From Burkholderia cepacia ATCC 25416 (GTDB lineage Bacteria > Pseudomonadota > Gammaproteobacteria > Burkholderiales > Burkholderiaceae), in assembly GCF_001411495.1 (NCBI RefSeq), contig NZ_CP012982.1, positions 3,224,001-3,288,000 of the forward strand: a stretch of DNA of 64,000 nucleotides, given 5' to 3'. This document shows positions 17,562-26,998 of the stretch, piece by piece; within the stretch, counting starts at the first letter, position 1; each line of letters starts with the position of its first letter. The notes under the pieces are model-generated. The model made no database searches. It saw nothing but the letters and a program-made list of their open reading frames with translations, and was not told the DNA's origin. The position numbers were made by a program, and so were the translations under genes.

Positions 17562-20500
17562 GTAAAGGACTCCATCTGGGGCAGCCTGAACGGGTTGCGG
17601 ACACTGCCCGCATTCACTTGCAGCACGATCGGTTTGCCGTCGACCGTGAAGCGCGCAATCATCTGGTCGGAGCCGCGCCCGGCCGATACGGCCGCGCGGT
17701 CGAACAGCCGGTGCAGCGCCCACGGCCCGTCGGTCGAGAAGCCGTCGGTCGCGCCGGCCTGCCCCGACACCTGCAGCCGCACCTGGCTGCTGCCGCGCGG
17801 GCCCGGCCAGTCCACCGCGCTCTGCACGAGCGGGCCGTGCGCGTAGCGGACGATCTGCCCGTCGACGTCGAGCACCATCTCCGTGATCGACGGGTCCATT
17901 TCGAGCGGCTGGATCTGCACCTTCAGCTGCGCGGTGCGCGCACCGCCGCCGAAATAGGCGTCGCGGATCACCGCCGCCTTCTCGAACGACGCCAGCATCG
18001 CGGCGGCCGACGGATCGGCGTCCGCATTGCGGTTCGCGAAGCGCCACGGGTGCGACGTCGTATCGACGATCGACTGCAGGTTCTTCTGGAAGAAGTCGTC
18101 CATCAGGCCGCCGGGTGCGAACATCTGCGCGAAATCCGCCGGCGCGACGTCGCGCGACGATCCGCGCGCGAACGGATAGCGCCCCGCGATCGCCTGCCGG
18201 CAGAAGTCGCCGACGTTCGCGCCGGCCCGCGTCGCGACGCTGCGCTGCTCGACGGTCGCCACGCTGCCGTTCGCGACGTTCGACAGGTCGTCGAGCACGT
18301 CGCGGAACGGCGTCGGCAGGCGGCCGGCCTGCGCGCGCAGCTTCGCCGGCGCGTCGGACGGCGGCGGCTGCGCGCCGCTCCTCAATGCGTCGTCGGTGGC
18401 CGTCAGGTAGGTGTACAGCGCGTCGATCGACTTCAGCACGTCGTTGAACGCCTGGGCCTGGTCGCCGCTGCCCGGCGCGAACGCGCGCAACCCGGCGAAG
18501 TGGCTGTCGACGATCTGCTCGGCGCTCGCGGGCGCTGCTGCGGACGTGTTCGCATCGCTTCCCTTGCTCGCGAAGATCTGCGACAGCGAGCTGCGCGCCT
18601 CGTCGACCTTGTCCTGCGCGCGCGTGGCGAGATTGCGCGCCCCGCCCCCCGGTGCATCGCCGAGCGCCGTGTCGCGCGCGAGCGCGACCATCAGCCGCGT
18701 GAGCGGCGAATCGGCGGACGACAGCGCGCGTGCCACCTGGATGCTCTGCGCGAGCGTCGCGGTGCGCTGCAGCTTGATGTCGGCGAGATAGTCGTCCCAG
18801 ATCTTCAGGTAGTCGTTCAGGTACAGCTGGCGGATATCGCGGGCCCACGCGGCCGCGTCGTTCGGCCCGGGAATCTCGGAGAGCCCGAGGTTCAGCACCC
18901 ACACTTCCTCGCGCCCGTAGGCCTCGACCTCGCCGGCCAGGCGCGGCGCGAACACGTTGCGATAACCGTTGCGCGTATAGAGGCCCGGCACGCCTTCCGA
19001 CAGCGGCTTGCCGCCCTGGCGGCGGAACACCAGCGACGCGTCGGGGCCGACCGCGCGCGCGACGCTGAAGTCGAACGCTGCGGTGGCCGGCCGCAGCGTC
19101 ATTGTGAGCTGCCGGTACAGCCGCTGCGAGAACGGCACCTGCCGCAGCCGGTCGCGCACGTCGGCCACGAGCCGCTCGTTCATCGGATACGGCGACACCG
19201 CGACGCGGCCGCCGAACAGCGCGGCGAGATGCGCACGCAGCGCGGTGCGTTCGGCCGGCGAGAAATCGGGCGGCAGCGCGCGTTCCATTTCGAGATCGAC
19301 GACGGCCTGCACGAACGCGGGATCGTAGTGCGCGCTGTCGTACAGCATCAGGTACGCCTTCAGCGCCGCATACGCGAATTCGGTCTCGTCGGGCCGCGCG
19401 TCGCGCAGCGCGGCCTCCATCCGGCTCGCGGCGATCGGCAGCAGCACGTCCTCGAGCGCGCGCCGGTACACGGCGTCGACGGCCTCGTCGATCTTCTCGC
19501 CCTGGAACAGCCCCCACCGGTACGCGAGCGGCGGATGCTGCAGGTCGACGCCACCGGTATTCGCGAGGCCGCCGAGCGCGTCGAGCACGGGCAGCAGGCG
19601 GGCGACGTCGGCCGCATCGGAGAATTTCGCGCCGGCAATCTGCGCGTCGACGGCCGGCACGCGCGCGCCGATCTGGTCGAGATACGCGCGATTGTTCGAA
19701 TAGCTGCGCAGCCAGGCGACCAGCACGGCCACGCACACCAGCGCGAGCAGCACGTAGCCGGCGATCTGCAGCACGCGTCGTTTCTGATGCCAGCGCAGGT
19801 CGCTGCCGGCGAGCGACGCTTCGCGGAAGATGTGCTCCTGCAGCAGCGACTTCAGGAAGAAGCTGCGGCCGGTCGAGCCGACCTGCGCGACCGGCGGCAC
19901 GCCCTCGATCTTCAGGAAGCGCTTGATGCCGCTCATCACGCGATCGAACGCGGTGCCCTCCTGCGTGCCGCTCGTCAGGTAGACGCCGCGCAGCATCGGC
20001 ATCGGTTCGTAGCTCGACACGGAAAACACCTCGGCGACGAATTGGCCGAGCATGTCCTGCAGGTCCGCGATCTGCTGCGGCAGCAGGTACGTCATCTCGC
20101 GCTGGCGCGCGTCGGTCTGCGCGGCGAGCAGTTCGGGCAGCCCGTCGTTCAGCCGCTGGTGAAGCAGCCGGTATTCGCGGTCGAATGCCGCACGCAGGTC
20201 GAAACCCGGCGCCTCGCTCTGCGCGAGCGGGAACGTGAAACCCCACACCTGCGCGCATTCCGCGCGGCCGTAGTTGCCGAAATACTCGGCGAAGCCCGCG
20301 AGCAGGTCGGCCTTCGTCACGAGCAGGTACACGGGAAAGCGGATGCCGAGCTGCGCGCGCAGTTCGAGCAGCCGCTTGCGCAGCACCATCGCGTGCTGCG
20401 TGCGCTCGGCCTCCGACGCGCCGAGCAGGTCGGCCACGCTGATCGTCAGCATCGCGCCGTTCAGCGGCTGGCGCGTGCGGTATTTCTTCAGCAGGTCGAC

Positions 20501-21172
20501 GAAGCCTTTCCACTCGGCCTCGTCGAGCGCACGGTTGCCCTCGTGTGTCGTATAGCGGCCGGCCGTATCGATCAGCACCGCGTCGTTCGTGAACCACCAG
20601 TCGCAATGTCGCGTGCCGCCCACGCCGCGAATCGCCGCGCGGCCGAACTGCTCGGCGAGCGGAAAACTGAGCCCGGAATTCACGAGCGCGGTGGTCTTGC
20701 CCGAGCCCGGCGCGCCGATGAACACGTACCACGGCAACTGGTACAGATACTGTCGCGACATCCGGTCGAACCAGCGCGGCAGGCCCTTGCGCACGGTGTC
20801 GGCCTGCCCGAAGCGGACCTTCTTCAGCAGCGTCGCGGCTTCGTCGAAGCGGCTGCGCAACTCGTCGAGCTGCGCTTTCGCCGGATCGTCGGCGGTGGCC
20901 GGCCCGGGCGCCGCTTCGCGCAGCTGGTTCAGCAACTGCGCGTTGAGCCGGCCGGCGCGCCAGCTGCGCCACGCGACGCGCGCGCCCCACGCGATGAACA
21001 GCACCGCGATCGTCAGCCCGCGCGCCCAGCCGCTTTCGAGCGGGCGGACCTCGGCGAACGCGAACAGCGGGCCCGCGAGCCACACGAAGCACGCGAGCAC
21101 GACGAGACCGGCGAAGGTCCAGATCTCCCGCGACGGCAACGGCCGGACGAAACGCGCGACAGCCTGGTTCAT
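17543..21172 (-). CDS. tssM: T6SS inner-membrane complex subunit TssM (IcmF)
   Basis: TssM spans the inner membrane and crosses the periplasm to TssJ. The product has 1209 residues. Two transmembrane helices lie at about 20-40 and 52-68, then a cytosolic GTPase-like domain with Walker A GAPGSGKT at 153-160, a third transmembrane helix (IAGYVLLALVCVAVLVAWL) after residue 440, and a large periplasmic domain. ATG at 21172 follows the tssL stop by one base. A more upstream in-frame start would extend into tssL and is unlikely. Confidence 0.96.
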   Translation of the reverse strand: MNQAVARFVRPLPSREIWTFAGLVVLACFVWLAGPLFAFAEVRPLESGWARGLTIAVLFIAWGARVAWRSWRAGRLNAQLLNQLREAAPGPATADDPAKAQLDELRSRFDEAATLLKKVRFGQADTVRKGLPRWFDRMSRQYLYQLPWYVFIGAPGSGKTTALVNSGLSFPLAEQFGRAAIRGVGGTRHCDWWFTNDAVLIDTAGRYTTHEGNRALDEAEWKGFVDLLKKYRTRQPLNGAMLTISVADLLGASEAERTQHAMVLRKRLLELRAQLGIRFPVYLLVTKADLLAGFAEYFGNYGRAECAQVWGFTFPLAQSEAPGFDLRAAFDREYRLLHQRLNDGLPELLAAQTDARQREMTYLLPQQIADLQDMLGQFVAEVFSVSSYEPMPMLRGVYLTSGTQEGTAFDRVMSGIKRFLKIEGVPPVAQVGSTGRSFFLKSLLQEHIFREASLAGSDLRWHQKRRVLQIAGYVLLALVCVAVLVAWLRSYSNNRAYLDQIGARVPAVDAQIAGAKFSDAADVARLLPVLDALGGLANTGGVDLQHPPLAYRWGLFQGEKIDEAVDAVYRRALEDVLLPIAASRMEAALRDARPDETEFAYAALKAYLMLYDSAHYDPAFVQAVVDLEMERALPPDFSPAERTALRAHLAALFGGRVAVSPYPMNERLVADVRDRLRQVPFSQRLYRQLTMTLRPATAAFDFSVARAVGPDASLVFRRQGGKPLSEGVPGLYTRNGYRNVFAPRLAGEVEAYGREEVWVLNLGLSEIPGPNDAAAWARDIRQLYLNDYLKIWDDYLADIKLQRTATLAQSIQVARALSSADSPLTRLMVALARDTALGDAPGGGARNLATRAQDKVDEARSSLSQIFASKGSDANTSAAAPASAEQIVDSHFAGLRAFAPGSGDQAQAFNDVLKSIDALYTYLTATDDALRSGAQPPPSDAPAKLRAQAGRLPTPFRDVLDDLSNVANGSVATVEQRSVATRAGANVGDFCRQAIAGRYPFARGSSRDVAPADFAQMFAPGGLMDDFFQKNLQSIVDTTSHPWRFANRNADADPSAAAMLASFEKAAVIRDAYFGGGARTAQLKVQIQPLEMDPSITEMVLDVDGQIVRYAHGPLVQSAVDWPGPRGSSQVRLQVSGQAGATDGFSTDGPWALHRLFDRAAVSAGRGSDQMIARFTVDGKPIVLQVNAGSVRNPFRLPQMESFTCPPKP

Positions 21173-21173
21173 G

Positions 21174-22496
21174 TCAGTTGGCCCCCTGCGTTGCGCTCGC
21201 GCCGGCGGCGGCACTGCCGGGCGCCGGCAGCAGCGTGATCTCGACGCGCCGGTTCAGCGCGCGATTCGCGGGCGAATCGTTCGGTGCGACCGGGTCGAGC
21301 GTGCCGCGCCCTTCCGCCGCGAGCCGTTCCGGATGATCGAGCCGCGCGGCGATCATGCCGCGCACGGCTTCCGCGCGTTCGCGCGACAGGTCCCAGTTCG
21401 ACGCGAAGCGCGCCGTATGCACGGGCGTGTCGTCCGTATAACCGGTCACGCGCACGTTGCCGGGCACCTTGTCCAGCGCGTCGGCCACACGGGCGAGCAC
21501 CGGCACGTAGCGATCGATCACCGACGTCGAACCCGACTTGAACAACCCGTCGCCGCGCAGCACGATCACGCTGCGATCGGCGGCGTCGCGCACCGACACG
21601 AGGCCGGCCGCGATCTCCGGTTCCAGGAACTTCGCGATGCGCGGGGCCGGTGCCGGGCGCGGCGGCGCCTGCGCGGGCTGCAGCTTCGGCACGTGCAGCG
21701 CGTCGATCGACGCGAACAGCCGGTCCGAATGCCCGGCGAGCGCGATCCGCAGCCCGACGAACACGCCGAAGCCGATCAGCAGCGCGAGCGCCACGCACAC
21801 CCACAGCGGCACGACGAACCGGCGCGCGACATCGCGCGTGACGACGTCGCGCCAGTGCGGCGACAGCGCCGGCTCGAATTCGCCGCGCACCGAGCGGATC
21901 GTGAGCGCGAGCTGGTGGCGCAGCGCGTCGAGCTGCGCATGGCCGTTGTCGAGCACGCGATAACGGCCCTCGAAGCCGAGCGCGAGACAGAAATACAGCA
22001 GCTCGAGCAGGTCGAGATGCTGGCGCGGCTGCTGCGACAGGCGTTCGAGCAGGTGGAAGAATTTCTCGCCGCCCCAGGTCTCGTTGTGAAACGACACGAG
22101 CAGGCTGTGCGACGACCACACGCTGCCGCCCCACGGCGTCAGCGCGGCCGCCTCGTCGAGCGCCGTGCACAGGCAGTAGCGCGCGCCGATGATCGCTTCC
22201 GACGGCACGCCGGCCTCCTGCGCGCGCGCCTCGAACTGCCGGATCTCGACGACGAGATGCTCGCGCAGCCACGCGGGATTCGGGTGATGGACGGTCGAAC
22301 GGATCTGCGGCACGAGGTTGAGCAGCGGATTGGCGGCCGCGACGAGCGGGTTCGTGCCGCTCGCGGCCCAGCGCCCGGGGCGCGGCTGCGTCGCGGTCGG
22401 GCCGGCCGCCCCCGCCGCGGCCGGATGCATGCCGCCCGGATTCGGCGGCACGAATCCGCCTGCGCCGGGGGAGATCGAATCGGAGGAGGAATTCAT
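21174..22496 (-). CDS. tssL: T6SS inner-membrane subunit TssL with OmpA-like peptidoglycan-binding domain
   Basis: TssL (DotU) forms the membrane complex with TssM and TssJ. The 440-residue product has a Gly/Pro-rich N-terminus, the DotU cytosolic domain (about 55-215; CTALDEAAALTPWGG, ETWGGEKFFHLLER, YFCLALGFEGRYR), one transmembrane helix (VVPLWVCVALALLIGFGVFVGL) and a periplasmic OmpA-like domain (SGSTSVIDRYVPVLARVADAL, GYTDDTPV, LSRERAEAV, NRRVEI). This fused or 'specialised' TssL can anchor to peptidoglycan itself, so no separate TagL-type protein is needed. It starts 15 bases after tssK. Confidence 0.95.
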   Translation of the reverse strand: MNSSSDSISPGAGGFVPPNPGGMHPAAAGAAGPTATQPRPGRWAASGTNPLVAAANPLLNLVPQIRSTVHHPNPAWLREHLVVEIRQFEARAQEAGVPSEAIIGARYCLCTALDEAAALTPWGGSVWSSHSLLVSFHNETWGGEKFFHLLERLSQQPRQHLDLLELLYFCLALGFEGRYRVLDNGHAQLDALRHQLALTIRSVRGEFEPALSPHWRDVVTRDVARRFVVPLWVCVALALLIGFGVFVGLRIALAGHSDRLFASIDALHVPKLQPAQAPPRPAPAPRIAKFLEPEIAAGLVSVRDAADRSVIVLRGDGLFKSGSTSVIDRYVPVLARVADALDKVPGNVRVTGYTDDTPVHTARFASNWDLSRERAEAVRGMIAARLDHPERLAAEGRGTLDPVAPNDSPANRALNRRVEITLLPAPGSAAAGASATQGAN

Positions 22497-22511
22497 CGCG
22501 TCGCCCCGCCC

Positions 22512-23927
22512 TCACCCGCGTATCGCCCAGAACTCCATCGAGAGTCCAGGGAATTCGCCGGCGAAATGAAAAGCGAGACCGCCGGAGCGCGCCAGCTGCT
22601 TCCACAGGTCGCTGCCCCTGTCGATCTCGAAGTACGTATGGCCCGCGTGATACGGGATCTGCCGCGGCGCGACCGGCAACTGGCGCATCGTGATGCCCGG
22701 CAGTTGCAGTTGCACGAGATCGCGGATCCGCTCGACCGGCCCGAGCTTGGCCTGCGCGGGAAAACGCGCGCGCAGGCTGTCGGCCGGTACGTCCGCGCGC
22801 ACCGCGAGCACGAAGCCGGCCGTGTCGCGCAGCACCGGGTCGGCCAGCGTCGCGACGCGGATGCCGTTGCCCGCATCGCGCAGCTCGATCTGGATCGCGT
22901 TTTGCTCGAGCACCGTCGACAGCGACCGCCGCAGTTCGGTCATCAGTTCCGCGAAGCTCGTGCGCAGGTCGTCGTGCACGTAGACGGCGAGCGACTGCGG
23001 GCGCCGGCCGGCCGCCGTGAACGTGCTCAGGTCGCACGCGAGCTTCAGCCAGTCGCAGAACAGCGCCTCCGGATGCGTCGACACGTGCTGCTGCGCATGC
23101 CAGGTCAGCGCGAGATAGCGGTTCACGAGCTGCAGCAGCAGGAAGTCCGCGACTTCCGACACGCCGCCGCGCCCGGGCTCCGACAGCCGTTCCGCGAGCG
23201 CTTCGCTGCGTTGCGTGAGCAGCCCGTGCAGCTCGCGCGCGTAGGCCAGCAGCACGGCGTCGTGCTGCGCGACGAGGCGCGGCGGGATGTAGCCGTCGTC
23301 GACGAGCAGCCGCGCATCGGTGCGCCGCTCGACGATCCGGGCGACGCCGAGTGCGTGCCAGTCGCCGGTCAGTTCGGCTTCGAGCATCAGCCGCACGTTC
23401 AGGCGCCCCGTCTGCAGCAGTGCGGGACCGAGCGCGACCGCGTTCGCGTCGGCCACTTCGTATTCGCGCACGACGTAGCGCGCGACATCGGCGCCGCCGT
23501 TCGTGCCGCTCGTACCGTTCGAGCCGCTCGCGGCATGGCCTCCGCCTGCACCGAACGACACCTCCTCGCCGCCGCCGCGCCACAACGGCAGCGCGAGCAC
23601 GACGAGCTGGTCCTTTGCGTCGGCCGGCACGTCGAGCGGTTCGGGAAGATCGTCCGGATGGGACAGGTCGAACGGCGTGCCGTCGCGCATCACGCCCGAC
23701 GCGGTGCGCAGCGCGACCTTGCCGAGCGCCAGTTGCTCGCGGTCGAGCTCCAGCGTGTCGAAGCCCCAGAAGAAGCCTTGCAGCGGGAGGCAGCGCAGCG
23801 CGACGTAGCGTTCCCAGTGCCGTTCGAGCTGCTGGAAATGCTGCGGCCGCAGGAACATCCCCTCGGTCCACACCACCCGCTGGCGGAGCGCCGCGACCGG
23901 TGTCGCGGACATCGTCGGTTCGGTCAT
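22512..23927 (-). CDS. tssK: T6SS baseplate-membrane connector TssK
   Basis: TssK trimers link the baseplate to the membrane complex. The 471-residue product has the signature VVWTEGMFLRPQHFQQLERHWERYV near the N-terminus and LTWHAQQHVSTHPEALF in the middle. A Gly/Ser-rich insertion (GGGHAASGSNGTSGTNGG) near 140-160 is probably a flexible surface loop. Its start codon overlaps the tssJ stop as ATGA, so it is the second gene of the long operon. Confidence 0.95.
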   Translation of the reverse strand: MTEPTMSATPVAALRQRVVWTEGMFLRPQHFQQLERHWERYVALRCLPLQGFFWGFDTLELDREQLALGKVALRTASGVMRDGTPFDLSHPDDLPEPLDVPADAKDQLVVLALPLWRGGGEEVSFGAGGGHAASGSNGTSGTNGGADVARYVVREYEVADANAVALGPALLQTGRLNVRLMLEAELTGDWHALGVARIVERRTDARLLVDDGYIPPRLVAQHDAVLLAYARELHGLLTQRSEALAERLSEPGRGGVSEVADFLLLQLVNRYLALTWHAQQHVSTHPEALFCDWLKLACDLSTFTAAGRRPQSLAVYVHDDLRTSFAELMTELRRSLSTVLEQNAIQIELRDAGNGIRVATLADPVLRDTAGFVLAVRADVPADSLRARFPAQAKLGPVERIRDLVQLQLPGITMRQLPVAPRQIPYHAGHTYFEIDRGSDLWKQLARSGGLAFHFAGEFPGLSMEFWAIRG

Positions 23928-24439
23928 GGGCGCCCCTTCGCATCGTTCAGCGCGAGGCCGCCGTTGCGCACCGCGATCGACAGCTTCAGCTCGCCCGGCG
24001 ACGTCTGCCAGAACTTGTAGAGATTGAGCTGCTTCGCGCGCGGCAGCGGCACCGTCAGCCGCCAGCGGTTCTTTTCGAGCATCCGGTATTCGGCGACCAC
24101 GCCGATCGCGCCGGCCTCGACGTTGCCGCGATAGTGCAGCGTGCGCGACTCGCCCGGCCGCAGGATCACGCGATCGGTGCCGAGCAGGTCCGTGCCGAGC
24201 ACGTTCTCCGGCTTGTCCTGCAGCGAGAAGAAATCCGCGCTGTCGAACGACGATGCCGCGCGAAGCTGGAACACCTTCAGCACGATCGGCGCAGGCTTGC
24301 GGTTCGGGTCAGGGTTGACGTCGGGTGCAACGTCGACCGTGATCGCATACGGCACCGCCGCGGCGTGCTCCGTCGCGCCGCATCCCGGCAACAGCATCAC
24401 GCATCCCCATACGATGAAACTGCTCGACCGCCATTGCAT
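23924..24439 (-). CDS. tssJ: T6SS outer-membrane lipoprotein TssJ
   Basis: TssJ is the outer-membrane lipoprotein of the membrane complex. The 171-residue product has a signal peptide with lipobox LLPGC and predicted lipidated Cys20, then a transthyretin-like domain (PIVLKVFQLRAASSFDSADFFSL, ESRTLHYRGNVEAGAIGVVAEYR). ATG at 24439 is preceded by GAGGGTGGA. The frame extends upstream to 24574, but that would bury the lipobox. It is the first gene of the leftward T6SS operon. Confidence 0.95.
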   Translation of the reverse strand: MQWRSSSFIVWGCVMLLPGCGATEHAAAVPYAITVDVAPDVNPDPNRKPAPIVLKVFQLRAASSFDSADFFSLQDKPENVLGTDLLGTDRVILRPGESRTLHYRGNVEAGAIGVVAEYRMLEKNRWRLTVPLPRAKQLNLYKFWQTSPGELKLSIAVRNGGLALNDAKGRP

Positions 24440-25070
24440 ATTCCACCCTCGCCACCCAATAGCCGTTCGCCGGTTTTCGACCGCGAAACCGGTTGATCCG
24501 ATTGAAAAAGGGACAATTAATTGATCGGTAATTGTGTAATCCGTATATCCATCTATCGCAATCCGCATCGGCAAATTGTTCTTGTAAAAAGCCGGGTCAT
24601 ATCATTCATGGATTTTGAAAGTCGATTTGGCGAGATGGTGGTCAATTGAGAATTGGGGTTGATGAATTAATGGCAAAAATCAATCCGACCGGTTCGCCGT
24701 CGCGGCCCGGTTCTGTGGCGTGGACACCTGTCGGATGGGCTCGGGCGCAAGCCGGCCGGCCACCGGGCAACGAACGCTCGCGGCGCTGACGGTGTGCCAG
24801 GCTATTCGTTTCGCACGAACGGACGGCCCGTTTTTTCGTGCATTGACGTGCGCTGACCAAACAACTGACGAATCCGAAAAACACAGCGAACTATAGGCCG
24901 TTTTTCCGGATTCACAAGCACTGAAATTCGTAGTCGATTCTGTATTCAGGTGGAAATGGAATGGCGAAATGAAACAAAACGTAACAGGCGATTCGGCGCC
25001 GATGATTGGCACTAGAATCCAACAGCGCTTGTGTGGCACCTTCCAATTACACCAATTCTTAATTTCAATA
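24440..25070. other. divergent T6SS promoter region without a gene
   Basis: This 631-base stretch separates the leftward tss operon from the rightward tssQ/tagH pair. It is clearly richer in A/T than its surroundings. Small open frames occur on both strands but none has a convincing Shine-Dalgarno sequence or codon use. It should hold both promoters. I could not place a confident sigma70 or sigma54 promoter. One inverted repeat is listed separately. Confidence 0.7.
24513..24535. promoter_or_regulatory. inverted repeat upstream of tssJ (candidate operator)
   Basis: ACAATTA and TAATTGT form a perfect 7-bp inverted repeat with a 9-base spacer, 74 bases before the tssJ start and within AT-rich DNA. 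The geometry fits a dimeric regulator. The regulator is not known and nothing in the window points to it. Confidence 0.35.
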
Positions 25071-25457
25071 ATGAAAGGTCGTTCATCGCTCGTTCTTTTC
25101 CTCGGCGCATTGTTGCTGGGGGCCGGCGGGTGCAGTACGTCCCCGACCCAGTCGGCTGCACGCGCGACGGTCGACAGCGCGCGCGCCGCGTACGACAGCG
25201 GCGACTACGGGCGCACGATCGCGCTGCTGAGCCACGCGAAGGAAATCGACGGCGCCGACACCGACACGCAGGTTGCCGCGCACAAGCTCCTCGCGTTCAG
25301 CTATTGCGTGACGAACCGCATCACGCCGTGCCGCGCCGAGTTCTCGAAAATTCTCGACCTCAACCCGCGCTTCGACTTGTCCCCTGCGGAGAAGGGACAT
25401 CCGATCTGGGGGCCTGCGTTCGAATTCGCGCGCCGCAGGCATGCGTCGTCGTCCTGA
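25071..25457 (+). CDS. T6SS-associated lipoprotein, TssQ type
   Basis: This 128-residue protein has a signal peptide and lipobox (GAGGCS, lipidated Cys21) followed by a short TPR-like helical segment (AYDSGDYGRTIALLSHAKEI, KLLAFSYCVTNRITPCRAEFSKIL). Small lipoproteins of this kind next to the tagH gene are named TssQ in some T6SS annotations; the exact function is not established. ATG at 25071 gives a clean signal peptide, although no Shine-Dalgarno sequence is obvious; an in-frame ATG at 24969 would place the signal sequence internally. It is the first gene of the divergent T6SS unit, 44 bases before tagH. Confidence 0.8.
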   Translation: MKGRSSLVLFLGALLLGAGGCSTSPTQSAARATVDSARAAYDSGDYGRTIALLSHAKEIDGADTDTQVAAHKLLAFSYCVTNRITPCRAEFSKILDLNPRFDLSPAEKGHPIWGPAFEFARRRHASSS

Positions 25458-25501
25458 ACGAACCGGCCTGCGCGCGAGCACTTCACCGAGCGACGTATGA
25501 C

Positions 25502-26944
25502 ATGCAACTGATCGTGATCGAACATGCCGGCGAGCCGGTCGAAAACGACTCCTACGACGCCGTCGTGTTTCATCCGCCGGGCGGCACCATCGGCCGGGCC
25601 AGCGACAACCATCTCGTGTTGCGCGACGACACGCGGCAGATTTCGCGGCTTCAGGCGCTGCTGCAGGTGGGCGACGACGCCTGCCTGCTGAAGAACCTGA
25701 GCAGCGTCTCGACGATCGAGGTGAACCGCGAGCCGGTCGGTTATGCGCAGGAGCGCGCGCTCAACACCGGCGACATCATTCGCATCGGGCCGTACGTGCT
25801 GCGCGCCGATCGTGACGACGGCGGCGACGGCGTCGATGGTGGCCATGCACCGGTCATCGACATGGAGACCGATTCCGGCACGCGTGTCGATATGCCGGCG
25901 CAAGCGCAGGCCCGGGCGGCAGCGGCGCCCGCGCAACCGTCGTCATCGCGTGTCGATACGAAAGGCGCCGGCAACCGGCTGTGGGGGCTCCTCCAGGATC
26001 GTCTCGCGCCGCGCGGCAAGGCGGCGGACGCCGCTACGCGGCCAGGCGGCCCCGCAGGTGCGGGCGCGGCGCAGCAGGCCGCACCGCCCGCGCCTTCGCA
26101 GCGCGACCTGCACCAGCTGTCGACCGATCCGCTCGACCTGTTCGCGCAGTCGTCGGGCGACCTCGGCGCAGCGGGCACGGCGGCGCACGCCGATCGCGGC
26201 AACGCGGCTCGCGACGCATCATCCGCGACGCAGGCGGATCACGCGCCCGAGTGGGCGCAGCACGTGCGCGTGCAACCGGCCGCCGCGCACACCGATACGC
26301 GGCCGGCCGACGAACCGTCGCCGCATGCGGCGCGCGCGCCGACCCCCGACGAACTGCTGAGCGCGTTCTTCGAAGGCGCGGGGCTCGACACCGCGGCCGA
26401 ATCGCATCAGTGGTCGGCCGAGCAGCTGTACATCGCGGGCCAGTTGCTGGCGCTGTTCGCGAACGGCACGGTCGAGCTGCTGTCGTCGCGCAGCATCCTG
26501 AAGCGCGAGGTGAAGGCGCACATGACGATGCTGCTCGATCGCGAGAACAATCCGCTGAAGCTGCTGCCCGACGGCGGCGCCGTGCTGCGGCAGATGTTCG
26601 GGCTGCCGCTGCCGGGTTTCATGTCGCCGCAGAGCGCGGTCAGCGACGCGTTCCAGGATCTGCACGCGCACCAGATCGGCATGGTCGCCGGCATGCGCGC
26701 GGCGTTGATGGACCTGCTGACGCGCTTTTCACCGCAGCGCCTGCGCGAGCGCGACGACGCGATGCGCTGGTACGAGAAGCGCGTGCCCGTGCTGTACAAG
26801 GCGAGGATGTGGGATCGCTACGCGGCGACTCATCGCGACACGGTGTTCGCGATCGAGGACGATTTCGCGTCGGTGTTCGGCAAGGCGTTTCTGGCGGCGT
26901 ATGACGCGGAAGTGGAAAGCTATCGCGGCAGCGGCCGGCATTGA
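25502..26944 (+). CDS. tagH: T6SS FHA-domain protein TagH
   Basis: FHA domains bind phosphothreonine, so this protein is the probable target or reader of the T6SS kinase at 14436-16790. The 480-residue product has an N-terminal FHA domain (about 10-100) with the conserved TIGRASDNHLVLRDDTRQISRLQA and the following NLSSVSTIEVN. A long Ala/Gly/Pro-rich linker comes next. The C-terminal domain (about 280-475; LLSAFFEGAGLD, LKREVKAHMTMLLDRENNPLK, RYEKRVPVLYKARMWDRY-like) matches the conserved T6SS TagH C-terminal region. Confidence 0.93.
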   Translation: MQLIVIEHAGEPVENDSYDAVVFHPPGGTIGRASDNHLVLRDDTRQISRLQALLQVGDDACLLKNLSSVSTIEVNREPVGYAQERALNTGDIIRIGPYVLRADRDDGGDGVDGGHAPVIDMETDSGTRVDMPAQAQARAAAAPAQPSSSRVDTKGAGNRLWGLLQDRLAPRGKAADAATRPGGPAGAGAAQQAAPPAPSQRDLHQLSTDPLDLFAQSSGDLGAAGTAAHADRGNAARDASSATQADHAPEWAQHVRVQPAAAHTDTRPADEPSPHAARAPTPDELLSAFFEGAGLDTAAESHQWSAEQLYIAGQLLALFANGTVELLSSRSILKREVKAHMTMLLDRENNPLKLLPDGGAVLRQMFGLPLPGFMSPQSAVSDAFQDLHAHQIGMVAGMRAALMDLLTRFSPQRLRERDDAMRWYEKRVPVLYKARMWDRYAATHRDTVFAIEDDFASVFGKAFLAAYDAEVESYRGSGRH

Positions 26945-26957
26945 GCGTCGTACCGCG

Positions 26958-26979
26958 CGCCCGCCACCGGTCGCGGGCG
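26958..26979. terminator. stem-loop between convergent tagH and the GGDEF gene
   Basis: CGCCCGC and GCGGGCG form a perfect 7-bp stem with an 8-base loop, 14 bases after the tagH stop. There is no T tract on either side, so it is at best a weak terminator. Confidence 0.35.
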
Positions 26980-26998
26980 ATGGGTGCCGGCGGAGGCG

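Noticed and set aside
25001..25050. TTGGCAC and TGTGGCAC words resembling sigma54 -24 elements before the tssQ-like gene
   Set aside because: No matching -12 GC element at the required spacing.
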